Shown one piece after another: positions 35,714-44,856 of a stretch of 64,000 nucleotides of DNA; the first letter of the stretch is position 1; every line of letters begins with the position of its first letter. The stretch comes from Christiangramia bathymodioli (GTDB taxonomy: Bacteria; Bacteroidota; Bacteroidia; Flavobacteriales; Flavobacteriaceae): the NCBI GenBank assembly GCA_009735695.1, contig SRSL01000001.1:1364048-1428047 (forward strand), given 5' to 3'. The notes below the pieces were generated by a model. It did no database searches. It was not told the DNA's origin and saw only the letters and a program-made list of their open reading frames with translations. The translations under genes and the position numbers were made by a program.

Positions 35714-35887
35714 TTAGAATTTCTCCAATACACCAAGACCGAATAGTGCAAAATCATATTTAACTGGGTTTAATGGGTCCAGTTTACGAAGTGAAGCCTC
35801 AAGTTCTTTGAAGGCTTTTACATCATTTTGATTACGCTTTAGTAACCCTAATTTGCGAGCAACATTTCCAGAATGTACGTCAAGTTG
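35714..35887 (-). pseudogene. C-terminal remnant of a TIGR02757/DUF2400 gene
   Basis: On the - strand the open frame reads LDVHSGNVARKLGLLKRNQN and, further on, LDPLNPVKYDFALFGLGV, ending EKF. This matches what I know of the C-terminus of the TIGR02757 (DUF2400) family, normally a full-length core gene of about 250 aa. The frame stops abruptly at 35890, where unrelated sequence begins, so only the last about 58 codons remain. It is a truncated fragment left by a recombination event. Confidence 0.7.
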
Positions 35888-35890
35888 ACA

Positions 35891-36047
35891 TTATAAAACA
35901 GGAGGAAATAAATTACTATAACCCAAAGACTAAAATTTTCCATTTCGAAATCTCTAGTTCTCAATTAAGGCAGGTTTGTACGGTGGTAAATATTTTGGAA
36001 AAAATAGCCAATACTAGACTTGGTAAGCCTTTAAAGAAAAGTACTTG
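35891..36047 (+). pseudogene. C-terminal remnant of an unknown gene
   Basis: On the + strand an open frame without a start encodes IIKQEEINYYNPKTKIFHFE, continues LRQVCTVVNILEKIANTRLG and ends at TGA 36045-36047. It begins exactly where the TIGR02757 remnant stops. The family is not recognised. The remaining spacer (36048-36256) is AT-rich, with nothing identifiable. Confidence 0.4.
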
Positions 36048-36259
36048 AAAAATTAGTCATAACAACCTTCCTAGCTCTACCCTGTCATTATAAACCGTAT
36101 TTTGGACATAAAAGTACCGTTTAAGCGGTATTACGGTCATTTATTTTAATTAAGCCCAGTTGATATAATTTCCGCTGATTTTAGGAATTATTTAAATTTA
36201 TTTTCTGGTGTATTATTCATAATATCAGTTAATTGAAAGAGTGATTTAATATTCCTGTG

Positions 36260-36706
36260 ATGCCAATTTCCGATAACAACTTTCAATGGAGGCCTAATGA
36301 CAACGGCTCATTGACAAATTTGAGATATGATTTGGAGGCTGAGAAGTGGATTCAATCCGTAAGGCGAGCTGAAACCAAATTGTCAAGGCGGTCAATTAAA
36401 CATGTGAAAGGAGATTTGGGTATAATTTCGATGGTTCTCACGATACCCTTGCTATTATTAATATTCATGATACTTATACCCGTTCAAATTGTCAAAGTGG
36501 TATTTAGGTATAACTTTAAAATATTTCCTGGTGACCCTCCAACAGGCAAAATTCTTACAGATAAAGAAAAGTTTGATATTAGAATCAAGGAAATTAAAAG
36601 AAGATACTCTTCCTCAACATCAAGACGTACTATTCCCACCGATATGACGGAGGAAGAAATGATAGAACTTGCTGCATATGTTAGAGTCACTAATAATGGT
36701 AAATGA
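36260..36706 (+). CDS. Hypothetical protein with one or two membrane segments
   Basis: A protein of 148 aa. The hydrophobic stretch GIISMVLTIPLLLLIFMILIP (about residues 54-75) would span the membrane, flanked by basic residues and followed by a soluble Lys/Arg-rich tail ending DMTEEEMIELAAYVRVTNNGK. The family is not recognised. A GTG immediately before the ATG is an alternative start. It sits alone between gene debris and the serine recombinase. Confidence 0.55.
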   Translation: MPISDNNFQWRPNDNGSLTNLRYDLEAEKWIQSVRRAETKLSRRSIKHVKGDLGIISMVLTIPLLLLIFMILIPVQIVKVVFRYNFKIFPGDPPTGKILTDKEKFDIRIKEIKRRYSSSTSRRTIPTDMTEEEMIELAAYVRVTNNGK

Positions 36707-36886
36707 AACTGTTCAATTCGCATAAAGTACCCAGAAATTCCTTGTTGATTTAAATTTAGGCTGTAATCTTAAATGAAGTCAATTAGTGTTGGTCTCAGCT
36801 CAGAAAATCTGTTGATTTTGGTTTAAAAAAATTAGGAGGCTAAAAGTAAATCAATTATATTTGATTTCTCGCTAAAATTTACTCTA

Positions 36887-37522
36887 ATGAACTTTTTCTT
36901 TTATTCTCGCATCTCCACTATAGGGCAAAATGTAAGTAGGCAAATTGAAAATTTTAAAACAGTTCCAGGATTCCATTCTCAAAATCTATTTGTGGATAAA
37001 ATTCAGGGGAACGTTCCTTTTATAGAACGCCCTGAAGCTGCCAAACTATTTGATGCGGTAACTACAATAAAAAGGGATGGTGATAATGTTACAGTGGTCA
37101 TTGATAGTATAGACCGATTGGGAAGAAATTTATTGGATATTCTTCATACAATTGAGCGGTTCACTAAAAATGGAATCAATGTTCAATCTATGAAAGAAGG
37201 ATTTCAAACATTGGTGAATGGAAAGGAGAATCCCATTGCCAAAGTAGTCGTAAGCGTTATGGGCTCGATTGCCGAAATGGAGCGAGATAGAATTAAGGAA
37301 AGGACTAAGGAGGGTATTCATATTGCTAAGGCTCAGGGTAAATTCAAAGGGAGGAAGCCTGGTTCGGTGCAACCTGATACAAAATTGTTAGAGAGGCATC
37401 CTATAATCGTTGCTAAGCTCAAAAAAGGATTGACCTATAGGGAGATTGCTGATATTACAGGTAAGAGTACGGCTACGGTGGCTAAGGTGAAAAAGGTTTT
37501 GAATAAGCGGTCTATATTATAG
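36887..37522 (+). CDS. Serine recombinase (resolvase/invertase family)
   Basis: A protein of 211 aa. The catalytic serine is Ser10 in FFYSRISTIGQN. The body has DSIDRLGRNLLDIL and MGSIAEMERDRIKERTKEGI. A C-terminal helix-turn-helix follows (GLTYREIADITGKSTATVAKV). Small serine recombinases resolve or invert DNA between short sites. A TATATTTG -7-like box lies at 36856-36863. No transposase accompanies it, and I could not find its target sites, so it may act on the island itself. Confidence 0.93.
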   Translation: MNFFFYSRISTIGQNVSRQIENFKTVPGFHSQNLFVDKIQGNVPFIERPEAAKLFDAVTTIKRDGDNVTVVIDSIDRLGRNLLDILHTIERFTKNGINVQSMKEGFQTLVNGKENPIAKVVVSVMGSIAEMERDRIKERTKEGIHIAKAQGKFKGRKPGSVQPDTKLLERHPIIVAKLKKGLTYREIADITGKSTATVAKVKKVLNKRSIL

Positions 37523-37609
37523 GTTGAATAACAGCTTTTTTTTTTAAAAAAAAGGTATATCATGTACTATAATTAGAGAATATTTATATTCCGAAACTGG
37601 TATGAAAAA

Positions 37610-38884
37610 TCATTTACTATTTGAAAGATTATCAAATTTTTCTTTCATAGTGGGATTTCCATGAGTTAATTTTTTAATTGTTAAATCATCAGCTTTATTA
37701 TTCGCAAGGCGTAAATTATTTTCAGAGGATAATAATGCGTCCTTTGTTTTCTGAAGATGCGAAATAGTCTTATCAATCTCATCAATAGCTTTTTTAAATT
37801 TTCGACTAGCTAAATCATAATTTCTCGCAAATCCCGTCTTAAATGTATTTATTTTTTCTTCAAAATTTGTGATATCTATATTTTGGTTTCTGATTAGATT
37901 TAATTCTGCTTTATATTTCAAAGAATTCATAGCAGCGTTTCTAAGAAGAGTGATAATGGGAATGAAAAATTGTGGTCTCACAACGTACATTTTCTTGTGT
38001 TTATGGCTAACATCGACTATCCCAGTGTTGTAAAATTCATTATCCAATTCAAGTAGAGAAACAAGTACAGCATATTCACAATTTTTGTTATTGCGGTCCT
38101 TATCTAATTTGGTGAAGAAATCTTCATTTTTCTTTTTAGTGGCTGTCTCCTCATTCTCATTTTTCATTTCAAACATAATAGAAGTAATTTCATTCCCATC
38201 CTCATCTGTTTCTCTATAGATATAATCTCCTTTACTACCTCCACTTGAATCATTGTCCTTTTCAAAATAGGCATTTTGAAAAGCAGTCGCTCTTATTTTA
38301 TTGAATTCCGCTTCACAATGTTGTTCTAGGGTCTCACCTATCATTTTGGTAGAAAGTTTAAGCTTAAAATCTTTCAAACGAGCAATTTCCTCGTCTTTCA
38401 TTTTGATAGTTTCATCTTTAATAATAAGCTTCCCGTTAAACTCTTCTTTTATGGACTTTTCAAGTAATTCTTTTTCTGTTTCTTTTATTTTCAAATCGTT
38501 GGCCAAGCTATCCCTCTCTTTTTCTATGTTTTTTACCGCTTCTGAAACTTCCAATTTTTTTGCTGTCTCCGCATTTTCGATTTGAGCCTTCATATGAGAA
38601 ATCTCCAATTCTTTATCAGCTAATCTTTTGGCTAAAACACTCTTACTTTCTGCTTTTAATTCTGTTAGTTCTTTATCCTTTTTTGCTAATTTTTCTTGTA
38701 AAGATTGTCGAATTTTAGCTTCAGCCAGTTCCACAGCATTTTCTTTTTCTTTCTCAGCCAGAGCTAATCTTTTATTTAATTCTTCATTAAATTCATGATT
38801 TCTAACTTGTTTAAGAATATCAGCGTACCCAGCTTCATCTACTTTAAAAGCTTTTTTACAATTCGGACAAATAATTTCATTCAT
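37610..38884 (-). CDS. DUF2130 coiled-coil protein
   Basis: A protein of 424 aa from the ATG at 38884. A zinc-ribbon-like start ([20 protein letters not shown]) precedes a long coiled coil (about 30-185, Glu/Lys heptads). The DUF2130 domain follows ([57 protein letters not shown]), a restriction-endonuclease-like fold with an ExK element in FEMKNE. The function is unknown. It is found in many mobile regions of Bacteroidetes and could be a nuclease-like defence factor (inference). It stands as a single gene. Confidence 0.85.
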   Translation of the reverse strand: MNEIICPNCKKAFKVDEAGYADILKQVRNHEFNEELNKRLALAEKEKENAVELAEAKIRQSLQEKLAKKDKELTELKAESKSVLAKRLADKELEISHMKAQIENAETAKKLEVSEAVKNIEKERDSLANDLKIKETEKELLEKSIKEEFNGKLIIKDETIKMKDEEIARLKDFKLKLSTKMIGETLEQHCEAEFNKIRATAFQNAYFEKDNDSSGGSKGDYIYRETDEDGNEITSIMFEMKNENEETATKKKNEDFFTKLDKDRNNKNCEYAVLVSLLELDNEFYNTGIVDVSHKHKKMYVVRPQFFIPIITLLRNAAMNSLKYKAELNLIRNQNIDITNFEEKINTFKTGFARNYDLASRKFKKAIDEIDKTISHLQKTKDALLSSENNLRLANNKADDLTIKKLTHGNPTMKEKFDNLSNSK

Positions 38885-39136
38885 GACTTTAGTTTTAAAT
38901 GAGCTAAAATGGCATAAGTCAACCAAACGGTTTCGATGGAGTAAGCATAGAAAAATCTGTAATCAGAGATTACTTTTTCCGAATTGAATGTAACCCTACA
39001 AAACCAATCTTTACAGCGGTTGAGTGCGAAAGATATCTAATGAAAATAATAATTTTTTAATAATTTCTCTGGATTAGTTCGGTATGGAGCCTTTTTGGCA
39101 AGAGGAAGAGTTTTTAAAACACCCAGAGTTAATTAC

Positions 39137-39454
39137 TTAATTTGATTGTTTGTTAAAGATATTCCTCTGACCAAAAAATATACTAATAATCAATCCCATT
39201 CCTATAATATTATCAACCATATTCCAAATTTCTCTTCCCAATGCAATTTTAAAAAAGGGTTGGAAGAGTAGAGCGAGCCCAATATAAATTATGATTTCAA
39301 TTTCATTATTCTTTTTATTTGCTTTATATGCTAAAACTCCAAAGCCAAAAAAGGCGGCAAATCGAACAAGCTCATAAAATCCGTATGGCATATCCAATAG
39401 GCATACGAACAATAAAATTGCTAATAAAGCTTTAATAAAAGCTTCAAGTTTCAT
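39137..39454 (-). CDS. Small integral membrane protein, end of the chaperone operon
   Basis: A protein of 105 aa with four predicted hydrophobic segments (about 5-22, 27-42, 50-68 and 78-94), a DMPYGFYELVRFAAFFGFG motif and short loops. It resembles small DUF6804-type membrane proteins (tentative). It overlaps the TerB-like gene by 11 bp and is the last gene of the seven-gene operon starting at 47438. Role unknown; possible membrane partner or effector. Confidence 0.65.
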   Translation of the reverse strand: MKLEAFIKALLAILLFVCLLDMPYGFYELVRFAAFFGFGVLAYKANKKNNEIEIIIYIGLALLFQPFFKIALGREIWNMVDNIIGMGLIISIFFGQRNIFNKQSN

Positions 39455-39986
39455 TCTTATTTTCTTTAAAACTATTCAAGGTTTCATCATCCATTTCACT
39501 TATTAATTCAAATTCATTTTCAATATGGGTGTCAAAAAAATCGTCTTGAAGCCTAGATAAATAGGAATCCGTAATAATGTCCTGTTCCAAATAGTCTTCA
39601 AAATCTGGATGTATGTTCAAAATTACTTCGTTGTTAATTTTTAATTTTGAGCGGATGACTTTAAAAAACTTGATTTCGCTATATTCAACCTTGTCATCAG
39701 CTTTTATTGTTTGTATAGCAACTTCAATTAGCTTTAATTCTTTTGACTCTGATAAATCTGAAGTAGTTAATTCTTTAAAATAGTTTTTTAAAAATTCCTG
39801 CCCATTCTTGTTGATAGCAAGTAATAAGGCATCTAATTCCACATCGATATCAATGTCGCCAAAAGTTTTGTTCTCCTTGTGCAGTTTCTTAATAAGTTTT
39901 ACTTCTCGTTTATCTATATCGCCATCACAGGCCATACATGAAAATGCAGTCTTGAGTAATAGTTTGTTAAAAAGTATAACATCCAT
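39444..39986 (-). CDS. TerB-like protein
   Basis: A protein of 180 aa, helical, with two TerB-type acidic motifs: CMACDGDIDKREVKLIKKLH (about 17-36) and IKADDKVEYSEIKFFKVI, each carrying the D-x-x-I/V-D/E pattern that binds metal in TerB. TerB proteins occur in tellurite-resistance and related stress and defence operons. It starts 2 bp after the kinase-AAA+ gene and overlaps the membrane-protein gene, so it is strictly part of the operon. Confidence 0.72.
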   Translation of the reverse strand: MDVILFNKLLLKTAFSCMACDGDIDKREVKLIKKLHKENKTFGDIDIDVELDALLLAINKNGQEFLKNYFKELTTSDLSESKELKLIEVAIQTIKADDKVEYSEIKFFKVIRSKLKINNEVILNIHPDFEDYLEQDIITDSYLSRLQDDFFDTHIENEFELISEMDDETLNSFKENKNET

Positions 39987-39988
39987 GT

Positions 39989-41761
39989 CTATTTATTATT
40001 AAAGCCGATTTGTGGTCGGTCATTATTACCTCCTGAAAGGCCTTCCATTTTCGATTTAATAGCTTTATAACTACTTAAATCTTTTAGGGAGATTGAAGGT
40101 TTGTTAGTTTGAATAGTTTCGAGTAAAATCTCTTTTGAAATCCTTGATTTAAGTTTTAGTGCCTTTCTTGAGGCTTCATCACAAAGGAATTTTATGTCGC
40201 TTGAAACATAATTTTCTGTTGCCTTCGCAAGTAGTGAGTAATCTAACCCAATTTCACGAGGTCTTTTTTCTAGATAAAGCTTAAACATGAGTTCACGGGC
40301 TTCATGGTCAGGCGGAGGTATATAGATAACCTTATCTAATCTTCCCGCCCTTAAAATAGCGGGGTCAATTGAATTGGGACGATTAGTTGCACCAATAGTA
40401 AAAATGCCATCATCACCGCAATTGTTCATTTGTGCTAGGAACTCATTTACCGCACTGGTATTCATGTGATTTATGCTAGAATTATCACGATTAGGAACAA
40501 CTGCATCTAATTCATCAATGAAAATAATACTGGGGGCATTTTCACGGGCTTCATCAAATATATTTTTAATATTTTCCTGTGAAGCATTTACCCATTTACT
40601 TTGAATGTCAGAAGGTTTAAGCTGATAAAAATTAAAACCGATTTCTTCTGCCATTTGTTCTGCAAAAAACGTTTTACCACAACCTGGTGGGCCATAAAGC
40701 AACATTCCGTTTGGGATGGTCAAGCCATACTCTGCATATTGCTCTTTTTCGTTCAATGCATCAATTACATCCAATTTGATAGTATCTTTCAGTTCTTGCA
40801 TTCCTGCAATTGCCGAAAATCCTTTTCCTTTCTTGAATTCTTTTAGTTTAGGTTTTAAGGTTTGTTGTGGCGAAGACAATTGTTGTACTTCTAATTCACC
40901 GTTAATAGCTTTTACAAAATCACTAACGTTATTAAAACGATTCTCGGCATTTGGTTGTAAAGCCTTGCTGATAATATTTTGGGTTTGTTCATCAGTAATA
41001 TTCGAGAATCTTAAAGGCTTTTTTCGTTCGGCAATAACAGCATCTTCTAATTTTATGGTATCTGCCTTGTACTTTGAAATTTCTACGAACCAAGGTGGCA
41101 GACCTTCTAACAAATGATAATACAAAGCACCGACAGAAAATACATCACTATGAACAGAGAAGATTTTATTAAATGCTTCATTCGCTTGATAAAATGAGTT
41201 TAACCCTTCCTTCAAAAAATCTTTGTTGGATTGACATAAAAAACGAGCATATCCAAAATCAATAATTTTTGCAATAGAAAATTTACCTGATAAATCCAAC
41301 ATTACATTTAAGTTGGTAATATCATTGTGAATAATTGGATTGTTTGAAGAATGTAAATACTTCAATCCGTTTAATACACCTAAAATAATTTCTTTAGCTT
41401 CATAAATATTTAGCGACTGCTCACGTTTTAATTTATCCGCTAAAGTTTCACCACTAATAAAATCAAGAATAGCATAAGCGTATTTTTGGCCATTCAGAAG
41501 TAATTCACCACTATCACAGTATTTAACCAAATTAGGATGTTGGACTTCCTTCAAAATTTCAACTTCCAATACATCACCATTTTTAGTAAACTGCGTTCTA
41601 TCCAATTTGGAATAAGCAAACAGTTTCAAAAATTTTGTTTTACCTTCTTGGTCTATAACACGATAGGTTTCGGCATAACTTCCTTTTTTCAGAAAGAAAA
41701 TTATTTTATATTTCTCATTAATGGATTGACCCTTCGTTAATATGTGATTTGTCTGGTTCAT
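39989..41761 (-). CDS. Ser/Thr protein kinase - AAA+ ATPase fusion
   Basis: A protein of 590 aa. The Hanks-type kinase domain spans about 15-290: Lys46, catalytic HND (145-147, Asn for the usual Arg) with ITNLN, and DFG (168-170). The AAA+ domain (about 320-550) has Walker A GPPGCGKT (357-364), Walker B FIDELDA (414-420), GATNRP and RAGRLDK, closest in style to CDC48/FtsH ATPases. The G-rich loop of the kinase is irregular (KKGSYAETY). The likely role is a phosphorylation-controlled remodelling or unfolding machine. It begins 0 bp after the SH3 gene stop and ends 2 bp before terB. Confidence 0.9.
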   Translation of the reverse strand: MNQTNHILTKGQSINEKYKIIFFLKKGSYAETYRVIDQEGKTKFLKLFAYSKLDRTQFTKNGDVLEVEILKEVQHPNLVKYCDSGELLLNGQKYAYAILDFISGETLADKLKREQSLNIYEAKEIILGVLNGLKYLHSSNNPIIHNDITNLNVMLDLSGKFSIAKIIDFGYARFLCQSNKDFLKEGLNSFYQANEAFNKIFSVHSDVFSVGALYYHLLEGLPPWFVEISKYKADTIKLEDAVIAERKKPLRFSNITDEQTQNIISKALQPNAENRFNNVSDFVKAINGELEVQQLSSPQQTLKPKLKEFKKGKGFSAIAGMQELKDTIKLDVIDALNEKEQYAEYGLTIPNGMLLYGPPGCGKTFFAEQMAEEIGFNFYQLKPSDIQSKWVNASQENIKNIFDEARENAPSIIFIDELDAVVPNRDNSSINHMNTSAVNEFLAQMNNCGDDGIFTIGATNRPNSIDPAILRAGRLDKVIYIPPPDHEARELMFKLYLEKRPREIGLDYSLLAKATENYVSSDIKFLCDEASRKALKLKSRISKEILLETIQTNKPSISLKDLSSYKAIKSKMEGLSGGNNDRPQIGFNNK

Positions 41762-42307
41762 TTAATTTCTGGACGTTGATACATAGAAACTCCATTCATA
41801 AACATAATTACTTTGCATATTTTCAGTTCCATAGTCTGGTAAGACACCAGGTGCCGATGCTCTATATGTATATGAACCTGAGGAAGAAGTCAATGTTTTT
41901 CTTTCTTGAGGTGAAAATGTATATAATTCACTATTCAATTTTAAAGTTAGTGTAAGACTTGTATTGTTATGGATTTTGATAATTGGCTTTGTAGAACTTG
42001 TCTTTCCAATAGGTGTGAAAATACCATTTTCATTTTTAGGTAATGCTCTGTCCAGTTGAACGAAACTTGAATGGACAAATCCCTCTTCATTTGTTTCAAT
42101 GTTTAGAACCTGATAAAATCCATTTATTTTCTCTTTTGAAATGACAAAAAGTGCAGCTCCACTTGGTAAAGATGATATAATCTCACATGTAGTATTTGAT
42201 TCAGTTCTGAAATTCACTTGCTTAATTACATACCCTAAATAGCTCTGAGCGTTTGAAAAGGTGACTAAGCTCAAGAATAATATCAGAGATAATAAGTATT
42301 TTTTCAT
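41762..42307 (-). CDS. Secreted bacterial-SH3 domain protein
   Basis: A protein of 181 aa. Signal peptide MKKYLLSLILFLSLVTFSNAQ, then an SH3b-like segment (VNFRTESNTTCEIISSLPSGAALFVI; FYQVLNI; EEGFVHSSFVQ, about 30-85), which typically binds peptidoglycan or peptides outside the cytoplasm. The rest is beta-rich and unrecognised. It lies 12 bp after the Hsp70 gene and directly abuts the kinase-AAA+ gene, so this operon has a periplasmic component. Confidence 0.75.
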   Translation of the reverse strand: MKKYLLSLILFLSLVTFSNAQSYLGYVIKQVNFRTESNTTCEIISSLPSGAALFVISKEKINGFYQVLNIETNEEGFVHSSFVQLDRALPKNENGIFTPIGKTSSTKPIIKIHNNTSLTLTLKLNSELYTFSPQERKTLTSSSGSYTYRASAPGVLPDYGTENMQSNYVYEWSFYVSTSRN

Positions 42308-42319
42308 TTTATTAAAATT

Positions 42320-44845
42320 TTATCCAACCAATACAGAATCATCCCCACTTGGTCTTTCATCATTTGGTAATAAGTCTATAAGTGAAATGACAATAGGATG
42401 TAATTCATCTACATCAGGATTTTCTCCAATAATTTGCAACCCATTATTTAAAAGAGTTCTCGCTTTGTTACTGTCTTTCCAATTGTAGGAAACAAAATTA
42501 TCGTTATGGTGTCTTAGAAAACCTATTAACTGATAAATAAAAGTCAACTGAACAAAAAAGCCATTGATTTCTTCTAAAAGTACATTTCCAAGTTTAACAT
42601 CTTTTACTCGAATTATTTCTTCCAATTGCGAACGAAACTGATTAACCACTTGTGTCGTTTTATCATTTCCTAAATCATTGTTGGCTTTTTCTAATCGATA
42701 AAACTCTTCTTTCAAAGTTTCTTCCAATTTTGGCCATTCCGTTGTTTCGTTAAGGTCATCAATTGTTTTTAAAGACTTTCTTAAGTTGGTCAACACTTCC
42801 TGTTTGCCGTCAACATCATGTTTGTTGTTTTCAAACGATTTTTCAATTTGCTCTAATTCCGCCTCAACTTTTAGTAATTGCCCATTATTAGAATTACCGT
42901 CTTGTTTTAATTCGGTAATACTTCCTTTAGCTTTTCTAATTTCATTAGCTAACCAAGAAGTTTCAATGGATGTTTTGGTACTGTCAACTTCTATTTCGGT
43001 TGAATAGTCTAAATATGGGAAATAGGCTGTTACCGTGATTTTCTCTGACCTGTCAATATTTACAGTCAAATCAACATCACTGTTTTCAGGCAATAAAGAA
43101 GGTAAATCTGCTCCGCTAATTTTAATATCAGTAACGTGTTCATTGTAGATTGCTCTAGTCCCCTCTGATGCGTGTTCGCCTTCGTAAACGGGAATTTTGA
43201 TAAAATCAGAATCCATTCCTGGGCGAATTTGCTTTTGTGTTTTCAATCCGTTTCGAGTACCAACTGCTGGGATAGATGAATTTTTCTCCAGTCCTTTTAT
43301 TGTAGTAAAGCGCACTTTTCCTGTTGTTCTGTCCTTTAATTCAATACCAACATTATAAGGAAGAGTAGCACTTCCAATTTTAGAACCTTGTATGACACTG
43401 AAAGATGTTGGTTCACATTCTAAAATATTTCCTTTATCATCATAAAGAACAACCTCAAAAAGGTTAGTTTTGCCTTCATTTAGTTGGATTTCAACAACTT
43501 CACCAATAGTATTGATTTCTACTTTTCCACTTGACCAAGCTTTATCTCCTCTGGTAACTTCTGCAAAAACAGTTTCTGGAATAGTACCTTCTGTTTTGTC
43601 CGCCAAAATTTTAATTGGTACAAATTCTTCGGTTTCAACTGTTGATGCTTCGTGTGCTATTTCAAGTTGAATTTTTGTTTTATCTCGTGTTTGTTCTCTT
43701 AATTCTTCAGATACGTCAACAGTTGATGCGTATAATGCAGCTCCTTTTGAAACAACTGTCATAGGGTCAACACTTGTATCAGGCTTGCAAATTTGTTCTG
43801 CCAACATTTTTCTTAAAACGGGTGAGAAAGTTGGACCACCGACAAGTATAAGTGAATCTAAAGATGAACCCTTTAAATTGTTTCTTTCCAAAAGTCTTAA
43901 ACTAACGTCAATTGCCTTCTGAAAAACTGGTGAAAGAGCTTTAGAAATGTCTGCTTGGGTAACTGTAATGTCCAATTCAAATTCTTCGCCTTCGTCATCT
44001 TCTCCTGGGATATCACCTAAATCTGATAAAATGTTGTGAGTATCTTTGAAAGAAAGCTGAATTTTAGTTGTTTCAGCATACTTTTTCATGGCATTTCGCA
44101 GAATTTGTTTTTTAGTATCATCCGCTAAAATGGAATCTATGACAAAGTTTTCTTTCAGGTAGGGCAGGATAATTTCATCAACAATTGCGAAGTCCAAGTT
44201 TTTACCACCAAGATAATTGTCTCCTTCAGTATCAATTACTTTCATAATCCCTTCTTCAACTTTTAACAATGCTGCATCGAACGTTCCACCACCAAAGTCA
44301 AAGACTAACCAAAAACCGTCTTTTTTGTCAGAATCCAATCCGTAAGCCATAGAGGCTGCTACTGGCTCTTGCAACAATTCAATATGATTGAAGCCTGCTA
44401 ATTTCGCAGCTTCTCTTGTAGCTTCCTTTTGATTGTTTTTGAAAGCCGCAGGAACTGTAATTACAATAGAATTTACAGTTTCATCTTTTACAAAAGACTT
44501 TAATGTTTTTAATACTTCAGCTGACAACTCTTCACTAGTCAGTTCTTTTTCGAGATTGGAACTCTCATAAACTTTATCAGTTCCCATTGTTCGTTTAAAT
44601 TCAATGAATGCATTATCCTTTTCAGAACTCCAAGTTTTCATTGCAATTTTTTTCTGCCTATCCAAAGCATTGTAGGCACTATCACCAACTTGAATAGCTT
44701 TCTTCTTGTTTATATATACACAGGAAGGCATTGTATCTTTTAACGTGTCCGTTTTTTTAATGGTTGGTTCTCCACTTTCCATTCTTGAAATAGCGGAATT
44801 GGTGGTTCCTAAATCAATTCCGTAGTCAATTTTAGTTCTCGCCAT
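42320..44845 (-). CDS. Hsp70 family chaperone (long form)
   Basis: A protein of 841 aa. Actin-type ATPase motifs: phosphate 1 YGIDLGTTNSAI (8-19), phosphate 2 VFDFGGGTFDAALL, and the adenosine motif LILVGGPTFSPVLR. A substrate-binding beta domain is visible (IPVYEGEHASEGTR). A C-terminal helical extension of more than 200 residues has a coiled coil, unlike ordinary DnaK (about 640 aa), and no DnaK-like tail. It follows the GrpE-like gene by 11 bp. Hsp70s need J-domain and GrpE-type partners; candidates for both precede it. Confidence 0.9.
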   Translation of the reverse strand: MARTKIDYGIDLGTTNSAISRMESGEPTIKKTDTLKDTMPSCVYINKKKAIQVGDSAYNALDRQKKIAMKTWSSEKDNAFIEFKRTMGTDKVYESSNLEKELTSEELSAEVLKTLKSFVKDETVNSIVITVPAAFKNNQKEATREAAKLAGFNHIELLQEPVAASMAYGLDSDKKDGFWLVFDFGGGTFDAALLKVEEGIMKVIDTEGDNYLGGKNLDFAIVDEIILPYLKENFVIDSILADDTKKQILRNAMKKYAETTKIQLSFKDTHNILSDLGDIPGEDDEGEEFELDITVTQADISKALSPVFQKAIDVSLRLLERNNLKGSSLDSLILVGGPTFSPVLRKMLAEQICKPDTSVDPMTVVSKGAALYASTVDVSEELREQTRDKTKIQLEIAHEASTVETEEFVPIKILADKTEGTIPETVFAEVTRGDKAWSSGKVEINTIGEVVEIQLNEGKTNLFEVVLYDDKGNILECEPTSFSVIQGSKIGSATLPYNVGIELKDRTTGKVRFTTIKGLEKNSSIPAVGTRNGLKTQKQIRPGMDSDFIKIPVYEGEHASEGTRAIYNEHVTDIKISGADLPSLLPENSDVDLTVNIDRSEKITVTAYFPYLDYSTEIEVDSTKTSIETSWLANEIRKAKGSITELKQDGNSNNGQLLKVEAELEQIEKSFENNKHDVDGKQEVLTNLRKSLKTIDDLNETTEWPKLEETLKEEFYRLEKANNDLGNDKTTQVVNQFRSQLEEIIRVKDVKLGNVLLEEINGFFVQLTFIYQLIGFLRHHNDNFVSYNWKDSNKARTLLNNGLQIIGENPDVDELHPIVISLIDLLPNDERPSGDDSVLVG

Positions 44846-44856
44846 TTGATGTTTTT

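Noticed and set aside
36887-37522. Serine recombinase as part of a transposon
   Set aside because: No transposase, terminal inverted repeats or res-type sites are visible nearby.
37610-38926. Longer start for the DUF2130 protein at 38926
   Set aside because: The extra 14 residues precede the typical [13 protein letters not shown] start; ATG 38884 fits the family better.
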